A stretch of DNA of 64,000 nt from Ectothiorhodosinus mongolicus. GTDB lineage: Bacteria; Pseudomonadota; Gammaproteobacteria; Ectothiorhodospirales; Ectothiorhodospiraceae. The translations under genes were made by a program, and so were the position numbers. Every line of letters begins with the position of its first letter. Positions within the stretch are counted from its first letter, which is position 1. The stretch spans positions 779,575 to 843,574 of the forward strand of contig NZ_CP023018.1 of the NCBI RefSeq assembly GCF_022406875.1, written 5' to 3'. The notes below the pieces were generated by a model. The model was not told the DNA's origin and made no database searches. It saw only the letters and a list, made by a program, of their open reading frames with translations. Shown one piece after another: positions 27,606 to 37,713 of this stretch.

Positions 27606-28756
27606 GTCACCCCCTAGCCGTTTATGCAGCGCAGGAAAGCAATAGCCGCGGACGACGCCATTGCGAGCCCGCCCCGGTGTATCGCAGCGAGTTTCAACGC
27701 GACCGCGATCGGATTATTCACTCCAGCGCTTTTCGCCGCTTGGAATACAAAACCCAAGTGTTTGTGAATCATGAGGGTGATTTATTTCGCACGCGCCTAA
27801 CCCATAGCTTAGAGGTTGCACAAATCGCCCGCGGCATCGCCCGTGTGCTGCACCTGCATGAAGATCTGAGTGAGGCTATCGCCTTATCGCATGATCTGGG
27901 CCACACACCTTTTGGTCATGCCGGACAAGATATGTTGAATGCGTGCATGCGCGACTATGGCGGCTTTGAACACAATTTACAGTCGCTGCGGGTAGTCGAC
28001 AAACTGGAATCCAAATATGCCGAGTTTGATGGTCTGAATCTGACCTTCGAGACCCGCGAGGGCATTTTGAAACACTGCAATCGGCGCAATGCCGAGCGTC
28101 TAGGTGAATTGGGTCAACGCTTCTTAAATGACCAGCAACCGGGGCTTGAGGCGCAGCTCACTAACTTGGCGGATGAGATCGCTTATAACAATCACGATGT
28201 CGATGATGGCCTGCGCTCAGGACTGATTACTTTGGAACAGATCCTGGAGATCCGTTTATTTCGCGAAGCCCATGACGCAGTGCAAACAGCCTATTCCGGT
28301 CTGGAAGAAAAACGCCTGCGCCATGAGATTATCCGCCGCATGATCAATCGTTTGTTCACCGATCTCGTCGAGTACAGTGCGGCGCAAATCAAAAGCGCGA
28401 ACCCACAAACCATTGATGCGGTGCGTAGCCTGCCCAAACCGCTGATTGGCTTTAGCCCGGAAGTGAAGGCCATGAACCAGGAACTCAAACAATTTCTGCA
28501 TCGATATTTATACCAACATTATCGAGTGCGGCGCATGACTGGCAAAGCAGAGCGGCTGCTTAAGGCTTTATTCGAGGCTTACATGAATGATCCAAGTCTG
28601 CTGCCGACCGCTCATGCGCAAACCCTTATTCAAGCGCGCGCTGAGTCGGGTGATGCCGGCCAGGCTCGGGTGATTGTCGATTATCTGGCGGGCATGACGG
28701 ATCGTTTCGCCATTGCTGAATATGATCGTTTATTTGATCCCGCCACCCTGTGCTGA
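27602..28756 (+). CDS. dGTP triphosphohydrolase-like protein (HD domain)
   Basis: The 384-residue protein belongs to the Dgt-like HD phosphohydrolases that cleave dNTPs to nucleosides and triphosphate. It has '[17 protein letters not shown]' and the HD motif in '[14 protein letters not shown]'. It belongs to the shorter type-2 subgroup, not the long E. coli Dgt. The start ATG at 27602 overlaps the aroB stop (ATGA); an open frame from 27566 lies inside aroB and is discarded. Nucleotide specificity cannot be read from sequence. Confidence 0.93.
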   Translation: MSHPLAVYAAQESNSRGRRHCEPAPVYRSEFQRDRDRIIHSSAFRRLEYKTQVFVNHEGDLFRTRLTHSLEVAQIARGIARVLHLHEDLSEAIALSHDLGHTPFGHAGQDMLNACMRDYGGFEHNLQSLRVVDKLESKYAEFDGLNLTFETREGILKHCNRRNAERLGELGQRFLNDQQPGLEAQLTNLADEIAYNNHDVDDGLRSGLITLEQILEIRLFREAHDAVQTAYSGLEEKRLRHEIIRRMINRLFTDLVEYSAAQIKSANPQTIDAVRSLPKPLIGFSPEVKAMNQELKQFLHRYLYQHYRVRRMTGKAERLLKALFEAYMNDPSLLPTAHAQTLIQARAESGDAGQARVIVDYLAGMTDRFAIAEYDRLFDPATLC

Positions 28757-28771
28757 TCCGGAGTCTATTTG

Positions 28772-30220
28772 ATGAATGAAGAAACCCTTTCGTCAGAATC
28801 CTTGGATCGCCTTGGCCTGTTGCAACAGCCCTTCGCGGTGACTATGGGTGAGCAATTCCTCTTTGTCGATCCCGGTATCGATATGGGTGTGAATGTGGTG
28901 TTGCAACATCTGCGCGGCCCACAGAACCTGGTGGTGCTGCGCGGAGAGACGGGCTCAGGGAAAAGCACGCAGCTGCTGCGTATTCTTGCCAGCGGTGAGG
29001 CGGACTTGGATTTTTGTGCGTTTCGCGCGCGAACCGATACGACATTGGCCGCCATCGAAACTGCAGTTTCCTCATTTTGGCAAGAAAAGCTGGCCGCAGC
29101 TCAGGCGGATGAACTGGCCAGCGGTAGCCTCGGCTTACAGCTCACGCAGTTGATGCAAGATGGGCTGAAACCGGTCTTGGCGATTGATGATGCGGATCGG
29201 CTGCCTGCCGATGTGATTGCTGAATTACTGGATATCCGGCAACAAATCCTGCAGCGTTTCTCGAACAGCTTTGGCCTGTTATTGGTTGGCAGCCCCCGTA
29301 TTGAAGAGCGGCTCAACAGTATCTGTGACGACAGCGACATGCTGTTGGCACCCATGATTATTCAGCAGCGCCCGCTCAATAGTGAACAGACCCGGGCCTA
29401 TTTAACGCATCGCTTGCGCGCCGCGGGATTGCGCGATATGGACTTACTCGATGATGCAGCCATGCAGGATATCCATCGCCGCAGCGGCGGACTTCCAGGA
29501 CAAATCAATCAACTGGCCAGTCAAACCCTGCGCGCCATCGCCGACTCAATGGCGGGCGATCAACTAGGCTCCAGCCTAGGCATCAAAAAACTGGCCTTTG
29601 GCGGCATGCCCGCCCAGCCTTTGCGCACGTGGTTGGGAGCCGCAGCCAGTGTGGTGATTTTGGGCGGTGGCGCTTTACTGATTGGCTTAGCGACGCGTCC
29701 ATCGGTGCCTGTGGAGGATCCGCTCAGTCGGCCTTTGGTCTTACCTGAACGTCCTGCTGAAGTCACTGTACAACCCGAAGCAGCGCCCGAGGTCAGTGCC
29801 GAGCCCAGTATGGCACCTGTTGAGCCGGCCACCGCCGAGACGCGCGAGACTGCGCCCGCTCCCGAGGCGCCTACTGCGCCACCTCCCTCCGCAGCCGCCA
29901 CACCCCCAATGGCTGAGACCACAGGCGTCTTGGGCGCTGACTGGCTGAGGCAACAAGACCCCAGTCAGTTCACCCTACAATTCATCTCAGGCAGTGACGC
30001 CGAGGCGTTGCGCGCTTATGCCCAGCGCGTTGATCTGCCGGGCGAGGTCGCCATATTTAGCGTACGGCGCAATGACCAAGTCAGTTATGCCTTGGTCTAC
30101 GGCGTTTACTCAAGCGCTGCGGCGGCGCGCAGTGCGATTGTGGCCTTGCCTGCTGCGGTGCGCCGCAACCAGCCTTTTGCCCGCAGTTTTGCCTCGATCA
30201 ACGAGGCTATGGCTGATTAA
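28772..30220 (+). CDS. DamX-like protein: AAA ATPase domain, TM helix and SPOR domain
   Basis: The 482-residue protein has an ExeA/GspA-type AAA domain (Walker A GETGSGKST near residue 58, Walker B LAIDDADRL near 137). A single TM follows (about 288-308), then a Pro/Ala/Glu-rich periplasmic linker (about 310-390) and a C-terminal SPOR domain (about 400-475). SPOR domains bind denuded septal glycans. E. coli DamX has the same anchor-linker-SPOR plan and likewise lies near aroKB. A ribosome-binding site (GGAG near 28760) supports the ATG at 28772. dnaG follows after 14 bases. Confidence 0.87.
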   Translation: MNEETLSSESLDRLGLLQQPFAVTMGEQFLFVDPGIDMGVNVVLQHLRGPQNLVVLRGETGSGKSTQLLRILASGEADLDFCAFRARTDTTLAAIETAVSSFWQEKLAAAQADELASGSLGLQLTQLMQDGLKPVLAIDDADRLPADVIAELLDIRQQILQRFSNSFGLLLVGSPRIEERLNSICDDSDMLLAPMIIQQRPLNSEQTRAYLTHRLRAAGLRDMDLLDDAAMQDIHRRSGGLPGQINQLASQTLRAIADSMAGDQLGSSLGIKKLAFGGMPAQPLRTWLGAAASVVILGGGALLIGLATRPSVPVEDPLSRPLVLPERPAEVTVQPEAAPEVSAEPSMAPVEPATAETRETAPAPEAPTAPPPSAAATPPMAETTGVLGADWLRQQDPSQFTLQFISGSDAEALRAYAQRVDLPGEVAIFSVRRNDQVSYALVYGVYSSAAAARSAIVALPAAVRRNQPFARSFASINEAMAD

Positions 30221-30234
30221 GCCTTGCCCCAGCG

Positions 30235-31989
30235 ATGCCGCGTATCCCCCAATCTTTCATCGATGAGCTCATTAGCCGCAGCGACATTGTTGAACTCATC
30301 GGCTCGCGCCTAGAGCTGAAGAAAAAGGGTCGCGAGTACACGGCCTGCTGCCCGTTTCATGGCGAAAAAACGCCCTCGTTCACGGTCAGCCAGAACAAAC
30401 AGTTCTATCACTGCTTCGGTTGCGGTGCGCATGGCACGGTGATCAGCTTTCTCATGGAGTATGACAATCTGGGATTTGTTGAAGCCATCGAGGAACTGGC
30501 GCAACGGGCTGGCCTGGAGGTACCCCAAGAAGTCGGTCAAGCAGATCGCAGCGACACCAACCAGCGCCTTTATTTGGCGCAGCAGATGGCCGCTGAACAC
30601 TTTGCTGAGAATCTTAGGCGCAGCCCGGAGGCCATCGACTACCTCAAAAACCGCGGCCTCACGGGCAATATTGCGCGCGACTATCAACTGGGTTTTGCGC
30701 TGGATCGGTTTGATGACCTGATGCCGGCACTGCTGCGCCAGTTTAGTGAGAAAGAGCTGCTCACAGCGGGTCTATTGACCCGCAAAGATGGAGGTAAACC
30801 CTATGATCGCTTTCGTGGGCGCATCATGTTTCCCATCCGCGACACCCGGGGTCGGGTGGTCGGCTTTGGCGGGCGGGTTTTGGCCCAGCAAGAACCCAAG
30901 TATCTCAACACCGCCGAAACTCCCATCTTCCACAAGGGTCGGCAACTCTATGGGCTATATGAAGCGCGCAAGGCTTCGCCGCGGCTGGAGAGCCTGCTGG
31001 TGGTGGAAGGCTATATGGATGTCATCGCCCTAGCTCAATACGGCATCAAAAATGCCGTGGCCACCTTGGGCACAGCAACCACGCACGAACATGTGGAGCG
31101 GCTGTTACGGGTGGTACCCAAAATCGTCTTTTGTTTTGATGGCGACCGTGCCGGCAAAGAGGCGGCGTGGCGGGCGCTAGAACAAGCCCTACCCAGCATT
31201 CGCGATGGGGTGGAACTGCGGTTCTTGCTGCTTCCGGAGGGCGAAGACCCCGATACACTGGTACGGCAGCTGGGCACCGAGGCTTTTGTGCAGCAGGTTC
31301 AAGCCGCCACCCCCTTGTCGGATATGTTGATTCAAGGCTTGGGCGAGCGCTTTGACCAAAGCTCCCGTGAGGGACGAGCCGCTTTGGGATTAGAAGCCGT
31401 GCGTCTTTTGCGACTGATGCCCGAGGGCTTGCTGCGTAGTCAGATCATCAGTGATATCGCGCCTTTAGCGGGGGTGAGCTCTGCGGAATTGAACGAGCGG
31501 CTGGGCAAAGCTGAGAGCCGCCCAGCAACCACGCCAGCACCACCCAAGCGGCCTTCAGGGCAACGCCGCTCTGGTCTGAGCATGAATCCCGTGCGCATGG
31601 CGATCACCTTACTTTTAGAAGACCCCGGCCTGGCCAAAGCAGTGAAGGATTTTGCTTGGTTGGCCGAGATAGAACTGCCCGGTGTGGATATTTTGTTGGC
31701 TTTGCTTGAAACCTTAAGCAAAGAACCCCATCTAAACACTGCGCAGTTATTGGAGCGCTGGCGCGAGCATGAATGGAGTGTTCACCTGCATAAACTGGCA
31801 GAAAAGTCCTTACCCGGCGTCGCCGAAGAGGATAGACCGGTGATTTTACGTGACGCTTTGGGCAGGCTGACTGAACAAGCTGACTCTCAGCAAGCGAATG
31901 AGTTGTTGAATGTGGCTCAGACCCGCAGCTTGAGTGCAGAAGAAAAACAGACGCTGCAAGCGATTTTGTCTCGCAGGGGACATAAATAA
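30235..31989 (+). CDS. dnaG: DNA primase DnaG
   Basis: DnaG makes RNA primers at the replication fork. The 584-residue protein has an N-terminal CHC2 zinc finger ('CCPFHGEKTPSF' and 'YHCFGCG', residues ~40-65), the RNA polymerase core, a TOPRIM domain with 'LLVVEGYMDVIALAQYG' and 'FCFDGDRAGKEAA', and a C-terminal DnaB-binding helical domain from about residue 440. It lies between the DamX-like gene and rpoD, away from rpsU. Confidence 0.97.
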   Translation: MPRIPQSFIDELISRSDIVELIGSRLELKKKGREYTACCPFHGEKTPSFTVSQNKQFYHCFGCGAHGTVISFLMEYDNLGFVEAIEELAQRAGLEVPQEVGQADRSDTNQRLYLAQQMAAEHFAENLRRSPEAIDYLKNRGLTGNIARDYQLGFALDRFDDLMPALLRQFSEKELLTAGLLTRKDGGKPYDRFRGRIMFPIRDTRGRVVGFGGRVLAQQEPKYLNTAETPIFHKGRQLYGLYEARKASPRLESLLVVEGYMDVIALAQYGIKNAVATLGTATTHEHVERLLRVVPKIVFCFDGDRAGKEAAWRALEQALPSIRDGVELRFLLLPEGEDPDTLVRQLGTEAFVQQVQAATPLSDMLIQGLGERFDQSSREGRAALGLEAVRLLRLMPEGLLRSQIISDIAPLAGVSSAELNERLGKAESRPATTPAPPKRPSGQRRSGLSMNPVRMAITLLLEDPGLAKAVKDFAWLAEIELPGVDILLALLETLSKEPHLNTAQLLERWREHEWSVHLHKLAEKSLPGVAEEDRPVILRDALGRLTEQADSQQANELLNVAQTRSLSAEEKQTLQAILSRRGHK

Positions 31990-32035
31990 CTGCTATTATT
32001 AACGGTTTGCGTATTTCGGGGCTGGGCGGCGTTTC

Positions 32036-33904
32036 ATGAATCACGACGAGCAACAATCACGGCTCAAAGAGCTGATTGCCAAAGGCAAGGAACAGGGCTA
32101 CCTGACCTATGCCGAGGTCAATGACCACCTGCCTGACACCATTGTGGATCCGGAGCAGATCGAAGACATCATTGCGATGATCAATGATATGGGGATCACC
32201 GTTCATGAACAGGCCCCCGATGCCGATACCCTGATCCTCTCGGATAACTCGGTCTCAACCGACGAGGATGCCGCAGAAGAAGCGGCCGCCGCGCTGGCCT
32301 CAGTGGACGGCGATTTTGGCCGCACCACGGATCCCGTGCGCATGTACATGCGCGAGATGGGTACGGTTGAGCTGCTCACCCGCGAAGGTGAAATCAGCAT
32401 CGCCAAGCGCATCGAAGAAGGCTTGGCGCAGGTGCTGTTTGCCCTGGCCCACTCGCCTAAAGTCATTGCATTGCTGCTCTCGGAATACGGCCAAGTGGAA
32501 GCCGGAAACGTCAAACTGACTGATGTTTTGGTGGGCTTTTTGGGCCCTGATGGTGAGCCGGAAACCCCGCAGGCTCAGGCCGATAATGATTCCAATAACA
32601 ACAACAGCGATAACGCCAACGATGATGATGGCAATGGCGACGATGACAGCGACGATGATGATGATTCAGAAAACGCCGCCCCCGAAGACACGGGACCGGA
32701 TCCAGAGGAAGCCCGTCAGCGCTTTGAGCAATTGGAAGTCATTTATGAGCGCGCCATGGAGTATGCGGCCCAGGGTGATCAGGACAAATATCGTGAAACC
32801 CGCGTCGAGATGGCGCAATTTTTCATGGAATTTAAGCTGATTCCGCGCCTGGTTGACCGTCTCACCGCTGACCTTCATGAGATGGTGGCCCGCATTCGCG
32901 CTCAGGAGGATTTCCTCATTCGCCTGTGTGTAGAAACCAGTGGCATGCCCCGCAAAGAATTCATCCGCAGCTTCCCCAAGAATGCCACCAACCTGAAATG
33001 GGTCGACGAGCTGCTTGAAGGCAAGGCCGCGCGTTACAAGGAAGCTTTGGCTGAACAGCGCGATGACATCGTCAAAGCCCAGAAACGTTTGCTGGCGATT
33101 GAAGATGAGGCCACGCTGACCATTGGCGAGATCAAAGATATTAACCGCCGCATGTCGATTGGTGAGGCCAAAGCGCGCCGCGCCAAGAAAGAAATGGTGG
33201 AGGCAAACCTGCGCTTGGTGATTTCTATTGCCAAGAAGTACACGAATCGTGGCCTGCAGTTCCTGGACCTGATTCAGGAAGGCAACATCGGCCTGATGAA
33301 AGCCGTGGACAAGTTTGAATACCGGCGCGGTTATAAGTTCTCGACCTACGCCACTTGGTGGATTCGCCAGGCGATCACCCGCTCGATCGCCGACCAAGCC
33401 CGCACCATCCGTATTCCGGTACATATGATTGAGACCATCAACAAACTCAATCGCATCAGCCGGCAGATGCTGCAGGAAATGGGCCGCGAAGCGACGCCAG
33501 AAGAACTGTCCGAGCGCATGGAAATGCCCGAAGACAAGGTGCGCAAGGTGCTGAAGATCGCCAAAGAGCCTATCTCCATGGAGACGCCCATCGGTGATGA
33601 CGAAGACTCGCATTTGGGTGATTTCATTGAAGATCAGAACGTGCAATCACCGATTGAGTCGGCAACCCGCGAAAGTCTCTCGGAAACCACCCGCGAGGTG
33701 TTGGCCAGCCTGACGCCGCGCGAGGCTAAAGTACTGCGCATGCGCTTTGGCATCGATATGAATACCGACCACACGCTCGAGGAAGTCGGTAAACAGTTTG
33801 ATGTCACGCGTGAACGTATTCGCCAGATCGAGGCCAAGGCCCTGCGCAAGCTACGCCACCCCAGCCGCTCCGAGCTGCTGCGCAGCTTCCTCGACAGCGA
33901 GTAA
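32036..33904 (+). CDS. rpoD: Primary sigma factor RpoD (sigma-70)
   Basis: Housekeeping sigma factor, 622 residues. Region 1.1 is at the N-terminus ('[20 protein letters not shown]'). Region 1.2 is '[11 protein letters not shown]', followed by a non-conserved region containing a run of Asp/Asn (about residues 183-216). Region 2 contains '[20 protein letters not shown]' and '[15 protein letters not shown]'. Region 3 follows, and region 4.2 is '[20 protein letters not shown]'. The Asp/Asn tract is longer and more repetitive than usual but falls where gammaproteobacterial sigma-70 proteins vary. A tRNA gene begins seven bases after the stop. Confidence 0.98.
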   Translation: MNHDEQQSRLKELIAKGKEQGYLTYAEVNDHLPDTIVDPEQIEDIIAMINDMGITVHEQAPDADTLILSDNSVSTDEDAAEEAAAALASVDGDFGRTTDPVRMYMREMGTVELLTREGEISIAKRIEEGLAQVLFALAHSPKVIALLLSEYGQVEAGNVKLTDVLVGFLGPDGEPETPQAQADNDSNNNNSDNANDDDGNGDDDSDDDDDSENAAPEDTGPDPEEARQRFEQLEVIYERAMEYAAQGDQDKYRETRVEMAQFFMEFKLIPRLVDRLTADLHEMVARIRAQEDFLIRLCVETSGMPRKEFIRSFPKNATNLKWVDELLEGKAARYKEALAEQRDDIVKAQKRLLAIEDEATLTIGEIKDINRRMSIGEAKARRAKKEMVEANLRLVISIAKKYTNRGLQFLDLIQEGNIGLMKAVDKFEYRRGYKFSTYATWWIRQAITRSIADQARTIRIPVHMIETINKLNRISRQMLQEMGREATPEELSERMEMPEDKVRKVLKIAKEPISMETPIGDDEDSHLGDFIEDQNVQSPIESATRESLSETTREVLASLTPREAKVLRMRFGIDMNTDHTLEEVGKQFDVTRERIRQIEAKALRKLRHPSRSELLRSFLDSE

Positions 33905-33911
33905 GTGTTAC

Positions 33912-33988
<77 letters not shown>

Positions 33989-34053
33989 CCTCACTACCCC
34001 AGCGAAATCGTGATATCGTCCTGTACAGAGCAACAAGCGAATACAGGCAGAGT

Positions 34054-35805
34054 ATGAGCAAACCGCCATCTGAAGACGCGAATATCCTCTACGCTGTTGA
34101 CGATAAACCGCCTCATCTGCTCTCTGCCCTTTTGGGCTTTCAAGTTGTTGCCCTGATTCTCGCCTTTATTGTGCTGATCCCAGTGATCGCGCTGGATGCT
34201 GGCGGCATGGATGACAATGCCAAAGCTTGGGCGGTGTTTGCGACGCTGATGGTGAGTGGTTCGGTCACCATTCTGCAAGCCAAAGCAATAGGACCCATTG
34301 GGGCGGGTTATGTGCTGTTCATGGGCACATCTGGGGCATTTATTGCGGTCTCCGTTTCAGCGCTTCAAGCGGGCGGGCTTCCACTCTTAGCCTCACTGAT
34401 CATCGCCTCCTCGCTGGTGCAATTTTTATTCGCCAACCGCTTGGGCTTGCTGCGGAAAATCATCACGCCGACGGTGGGTGGCACAGTTGTTGCCTTGATT
34501 GCCGTCGCTGTCATCCCGATTGCTTTAAACATGTTGAACGTGCGTCCGGAAAATTATGCGGGCACAGATTCAGCGGCCGCATGGACCGCAGCGCTGACGC
34601 TGGTGGTGATCCTGGGACTCTCTTTTTTCGGCAACAAGAAATGGCGCTTGTGGGGACCTGTCATTGGCGTCGTCACTGGCTCGATATTTGCGCATTTCAT
34701 GGGCTTAACCGATTTGCGCGCATTGGCTGAAGCGGATTTTATTGGCCTTCCACCGGCGAGCTGGCCGGGGATTGATTTAAGTTTTAGCACGGCTTTTTGG
34801 GTGTTGTTGCCGGGCTTTATCATCGTCACTGTCATTGGGGCGCTCGAAACCTATGGCGATGGTATCGCCATCCAAGAGGTATCCAGACGCGGACGCAACC
34901 CAACCGATTACAAAGCCGTCCAAGGCGCAGTGTCTGCGGATGGCATGGGGAATTTACTGTCAGGCCTGAGTGGCACGCTGCCTAATACGACCTACTCCAC
35001 CAGCGTTTCAGTGGTCGATTTAACGGGCGTTGCCGCCAGGCGGGTGGGTATTTATGGCGGCATTATTCTCATGTTGCTGGCTTTTTCCCCGAAAGTTTCA
35101 GCCTTGCTACAGTCGATACCAGGTCCCGTTGGCGGCGTGTTTTTGTTTTTCTTGATTGTCCTGTTATTTGCCCACGGTATCCGACTGATTGTGAGCGACG
35201 GCCTGTCTTTTGATAGCGGCATCATCTTCGGTGTGTCTTTGTGGATGGGTTATGGCTTTCAGGCCCAGGGGGTGTTCCACGAGCTGATGCCGCCAATGAT
35301 GGCCCAACTCCTGGATAATGGCATGACCACCGGCGGCCTCACCGCTATCGCCTTATCCCTATTGCTGACGCTCAAGCGCTCCAAAGCGCACCGCCTGACC
35401 GTGCCCGCGAAAGCTTCCGCCCTACCACAAATCATGAGTTTCGCGCGTGAAAAAGCCGAGCAAGCAGATTGGCGCGGGGATGATGTCATGCGCCTAGAAT
35501 TAGCGCTCGAAGAGGCTTTTTTGTATCAAGTCGAGAAAGCCGGTGAAGATAATGACTTTAAGATTCGCTTATCACTGCGCAAACTCGATCATAAACTCGA
35601 GGTGGAGTTTGTCAGCGCCCCCGCTGAGGATAATCTCGAAGCGGTCATTCAAAATATGCAAACGGATTCTGATTTTTCGGCCGATGATCTGCGCCTGCGT
35701 CTTTTGGCGGGAATGGTGGAAAAACTCTCGCATGAGCAGTTTAATCAGCAGGACTATCTGTCGCTGGTCATCGCGCAAAAACGCGAAGTACAGCGCCTAA
35801 GCTAA
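34054..35805 (+). CDS. NCS2-family nucleobase permease fused to an RsbW-like (degenerate HATPase) domain
   Basis: The 583-residue protein starts at the ATG at 34054; the open frame upstream runs through the tRNA. Residues 20-440 are an NCS2 (uracil/xanthine permease) membrane domain of about 12-14 spans, with ALETYGDG (262-270), holding the TM8 acidic substrate residue, and GTLPNTTYSTS (307-317) in TM10. In TM10 the Glu or Asn that usually follows TTY/NTF is replaced. Residues 455-583 are cytoplasmic and resemble an anti-sigma kinase fold ('RLELALEEAFLYQVEKAG', 'LRLRLLAGMVEKL'). The N-box Asn is Tyr and no DxG or GxGL ATP motifs remain, so kinase activity is unlikely. It overlaps the next gene by one base. 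Confidence 0.8.
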   Translation: MSKPPSEDANILYAVDDKPPHLLSALLGFQVVALILAFIVLIPVIALDAGGMDDNAKAWAVFATLMVSGSVTILQAKAIGPIGAGYVLFMGTSGAFIAVSVSALQAGGLPLLASLIIASSLVQFLFANRLGLLRKIITPTVGGTVVALIAVAVIPIALNMLNVRPENYAGTDSAAAWTAALTLVVILGLSFFGNKKWRLWGPVIGVVTGSIFAHFMGLTDLRALAEADFIGLPPASWPGIDLSFSTAFWVLLPGFIIVTVIGALETYGDGIAIQEVSRRGRNPTDYKAVQGAVSADGMGNLLSGLSGTLPNTTYSTSVSVVDLTGVAARRVGIYGGIILMLLAFSPKVSALLQSIPGPVGGVFLFFLIVLLFAHGIRLIVSDGLSFDSGIIFGVSLWMGYGFQAQGVFHELMPPMMAQLLDNGMTTGGLTAIALSLLLTLKRSKAHRLTVPAKASALPQIMSFAREKAEQADWRGDDVMRLELALEEAFLYQVEKAGEDNDFKIRLSLRKLDHKLEVEFVSAPAEDNLEAVIQNMQTDSDFSADDLRLRLLAGMVEKLSHEQFNQQDYLSLVIAQKREVQRLS

Positions 35806-37532
35806 TGGAGGCGAATACGTGGCAACTCGTTCCGGGCAGCGACCGAGTTGAGATCTATCCGATCATCTCTAAGCCAAGCATCCTATCCTCGAACTGCTAT
35901 CTACTCTCAGCGCCGAATGCACTCATTGTTATTGATCCGGGCGCAAACCCAACACAAACGGCTATCATCAACGCGGTACTGAATGAAGCATTGTCAGCCA
36001 AGCCGCGGCCGGTGCTGAGCTTTTTGACGCACTGCCACCAAGATCACTCTCAAGAACTGGGCTCAATAGCCCTGCCTGAGGGGATCGAGATCAAGCACTT
36101 TGCCCATGAGGCGGGCGTTGATGCTTTAGCCAGGGGTGATAAACAACTCACCGTGGCCTATCTTTATCCGTGGGAGCCGCCCGTGTGCACTGCGCCTTTT
36201 GCAGGCTGCTTGTTTGACGCACGCCACTGGAAGAACCCCAAGATCATCTCGTATGCGAATGGCGATACATTCGAACTGCGAGGAAAGCTGCTGAACTTGC
36301 CCAATGGCACACTGCTCAAGCAGCAATCGATATCGCTGGGCGAGGGTGAAATGCTAGAGCTTTACCACACCCCCGGACACACACCCTGCAGTATTTCACT
36401 GCGCGTTGCCCGTTTGCTGTTATCAGGCGATATCTCTTTTGCAGCTAATCCCGGACTGTGCGGGCTCGACGGGTGGAGTCATGCAGACCTCATGGATACC
36501 TTAGGCAAGGTCGACTGGCTGTTGCAGCAGCATGACATCGAAGTGTGCTGCACCGGCCATGGCTTTTGCGTACCTGCACCGCAGATGCAGCAAAAGCTGC
36601 GCCAAGTCGAAGAAGATGCTCGCGGGCTGGTCGAGGTTGATTCGCTGAATGCCGATCGAATCCGATCACTCAAACTGTATGTTGACGAGTTATTGGAGGA
36701 AATGTCCGTTCTGTTCACGATACTGTCGGGACGGCTATATACGGCGTCATTTTATCTATCAGAGCTTGAGGAGGAGGACGCCGCTCAGGAGATTCTGAAC
36801 CAGAGCGATCTGGATAAAATCGACCGCATACTCTCCGAGTTTAGACGTTTTATCGAGGCATTTAATGCCAGCGAAACGCCCGAATTAACCTTGGTCTTAA
36901 AGGGCGTGCAAGTGGCAGGTTCATTGCAAAATCTGCTCGACGGGTCAGTATTGAGTGACTTGTTGGACTCTTCACTAGTGGCACGTGCTCGGCGACTTCT
37001 AACCGACTATTTAGGGGCTGTGCGCGGCCTGAAATTTGTGAACAGCGAGAGCTCAGGCAATGTTCATGAACTCCTGAAGAATCTGCAGAAGCGCACCCAA
37101 GCGCTGGCGGATCGCGCTGCGCAGGATTTATTGGAATCAGCAGACAGTGAGCAATCCTTTATATCCGCCCTAGCGCGGCGACTATCGAGTCAATCTCCCT
37201 TGCGGCACGCCGAACTCACCCTCGTGACCGAAGCGCAATCAGGTGATATTGCATTCAGCATTGAACGTTTGGATGACATATTGAGCAATCTCATTGAGAG
37301 CACGATCGCGCGCGGCGCTCGGCACATTCAGATTAGAACGGAGTCTCTGGCAGATCACATACTGATCAGTCTCTCAGCTCAGCCGGCGGTTGCACCGACA
37401 TCATTCTCCCCGCGGCGCCTGAGTCTGTACTGCCGCATGTTAGGTTGGTTATCGGGAAGCTTAGAATGGGTCGAGGTCGATGGCGGAACGGAATTTCTCT
37501 TACATGTTCCGACCCAAATGACCAAGCTATAA
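35805..37532 (+). CDS. Metallo-beta-lactamase-fold hydrolase fused to a histidine-kinase-like region
   Basis: A 575-residue soluble protein. Residues 15-260 are an MBL-fold hydrolase with a full set of metal ligands: H76, H78, D80, H81 (HCHQDH), H192 (GHT), D209 (SGD) and H252. Residues 265-445 are long helices, probably coiled-coil and dimerising. Residues 450-575 resemble the ATPase domain of a sensor kinase ('LDDILSNLIEST', 'GWLSGSLEWVEVDGGTEFLLHVP'), but the second N-box Asn, the DxGxG motif and the GLGL motif are missing and no H-box histidine is evident. So the hydrolase looks active and the kinase part does not. It overlaps the permease gene by one base, forming a two-gene unit. Substrate unknown. 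Confidence 0.78.
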   Translation: MEANTWQLVPGSDRVEIYPIISKPSILSSNCYLLSAPNALIVIDPGANPTQTAIINAVLNEALSAKPRPVLSFLTHCHQDHSQELGSIALPEGIEIKHFAHEAGVDALARGDKQLTVAYLYPWEPPVCTAPFAGCLFDARHWKNPKIISYANGDTFELRGKLLNLPNGTLLKQQSISLGEGEMLELYHTPGHTPCSISLRVARLLLSGDISFAANPGLCGLDGWSHADLMDTLGKVDWLLQQHDIEVCCTGHGFCVPAPQMQQKLRQVEEDARGLVEVDSLNADRIRSLKLYVDELLEEMSVLFTILSGRLYTASFYLSELEEEDAAQEILNQSDLDKIDRILSEFRRFIEAFNASETPELTLVLKGVQVAGSLQNLLDGSVLSDLLDSSLVARARRLLTDYLGAVRGLKFVNSESSGNVHELLKNLQKRTQALADRAAQDLLESADSEQSFISALARRLSSQSPLRHAELTLVTEAQSGDIAFSIERLDDILSNLIESTIARGARHIQIRTESLADHILISLSAQPAVAPTSFSPRRLSLYCRMLGWLSGSLEWVEVDGGTEFLLHVPTQMTKL

Positions 37533-37557
37533 AGAAGATGACAGGCGACTAAAGCAG

Positions 37558-37710
37558 GTGTCATTTCGCGGCAACAAAAGCTATCTACCGAGCAAACCCT
37601 GCGTGGTTTGCGGCCGCACCATGACTTGGCGAAAGTCGTGGGCCAAAAACTGGGAAAGCGTTAAGTATTGCTCCGAAGCTTGCAAGCGCAAGAAACCGCG
37701 ATCGAGTTAG
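37558..37710 (+). CDS. DUF2256 small zinc-ribbon-like protein
   Basis: A 50-residue protein starting at GTG (no in-frame ATG upstream before a stop). It contains 'LPSKPCVVCGRTMTWRKSW' and 'VKYCSEACKRKK', the two Cys pairs (CxxC and CxxxC) and the central Trp-rich motif of DUF2256. Function unknown; the spacing suggests a single zinc site. It lies 25 bases after the MBL-kinase-like gene and 3 bases before the next gene. Highly basic. Confidence 0.85.
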   Translation: MSFRGNKSYLPSKPCVVCGRTMTWRKSWAKNWESVKYCSEACKRKKPRSS

Positions 37711-37713
37711 CGT

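Noticed and set aside
32666-33646. Minus-strand open frame of 326 codons opposite rpoD
   Set aside because: It is wholly antisense to highly conserved sigma-70 regions, has no recognisable motif and arises from the codon pattern of rpoD.
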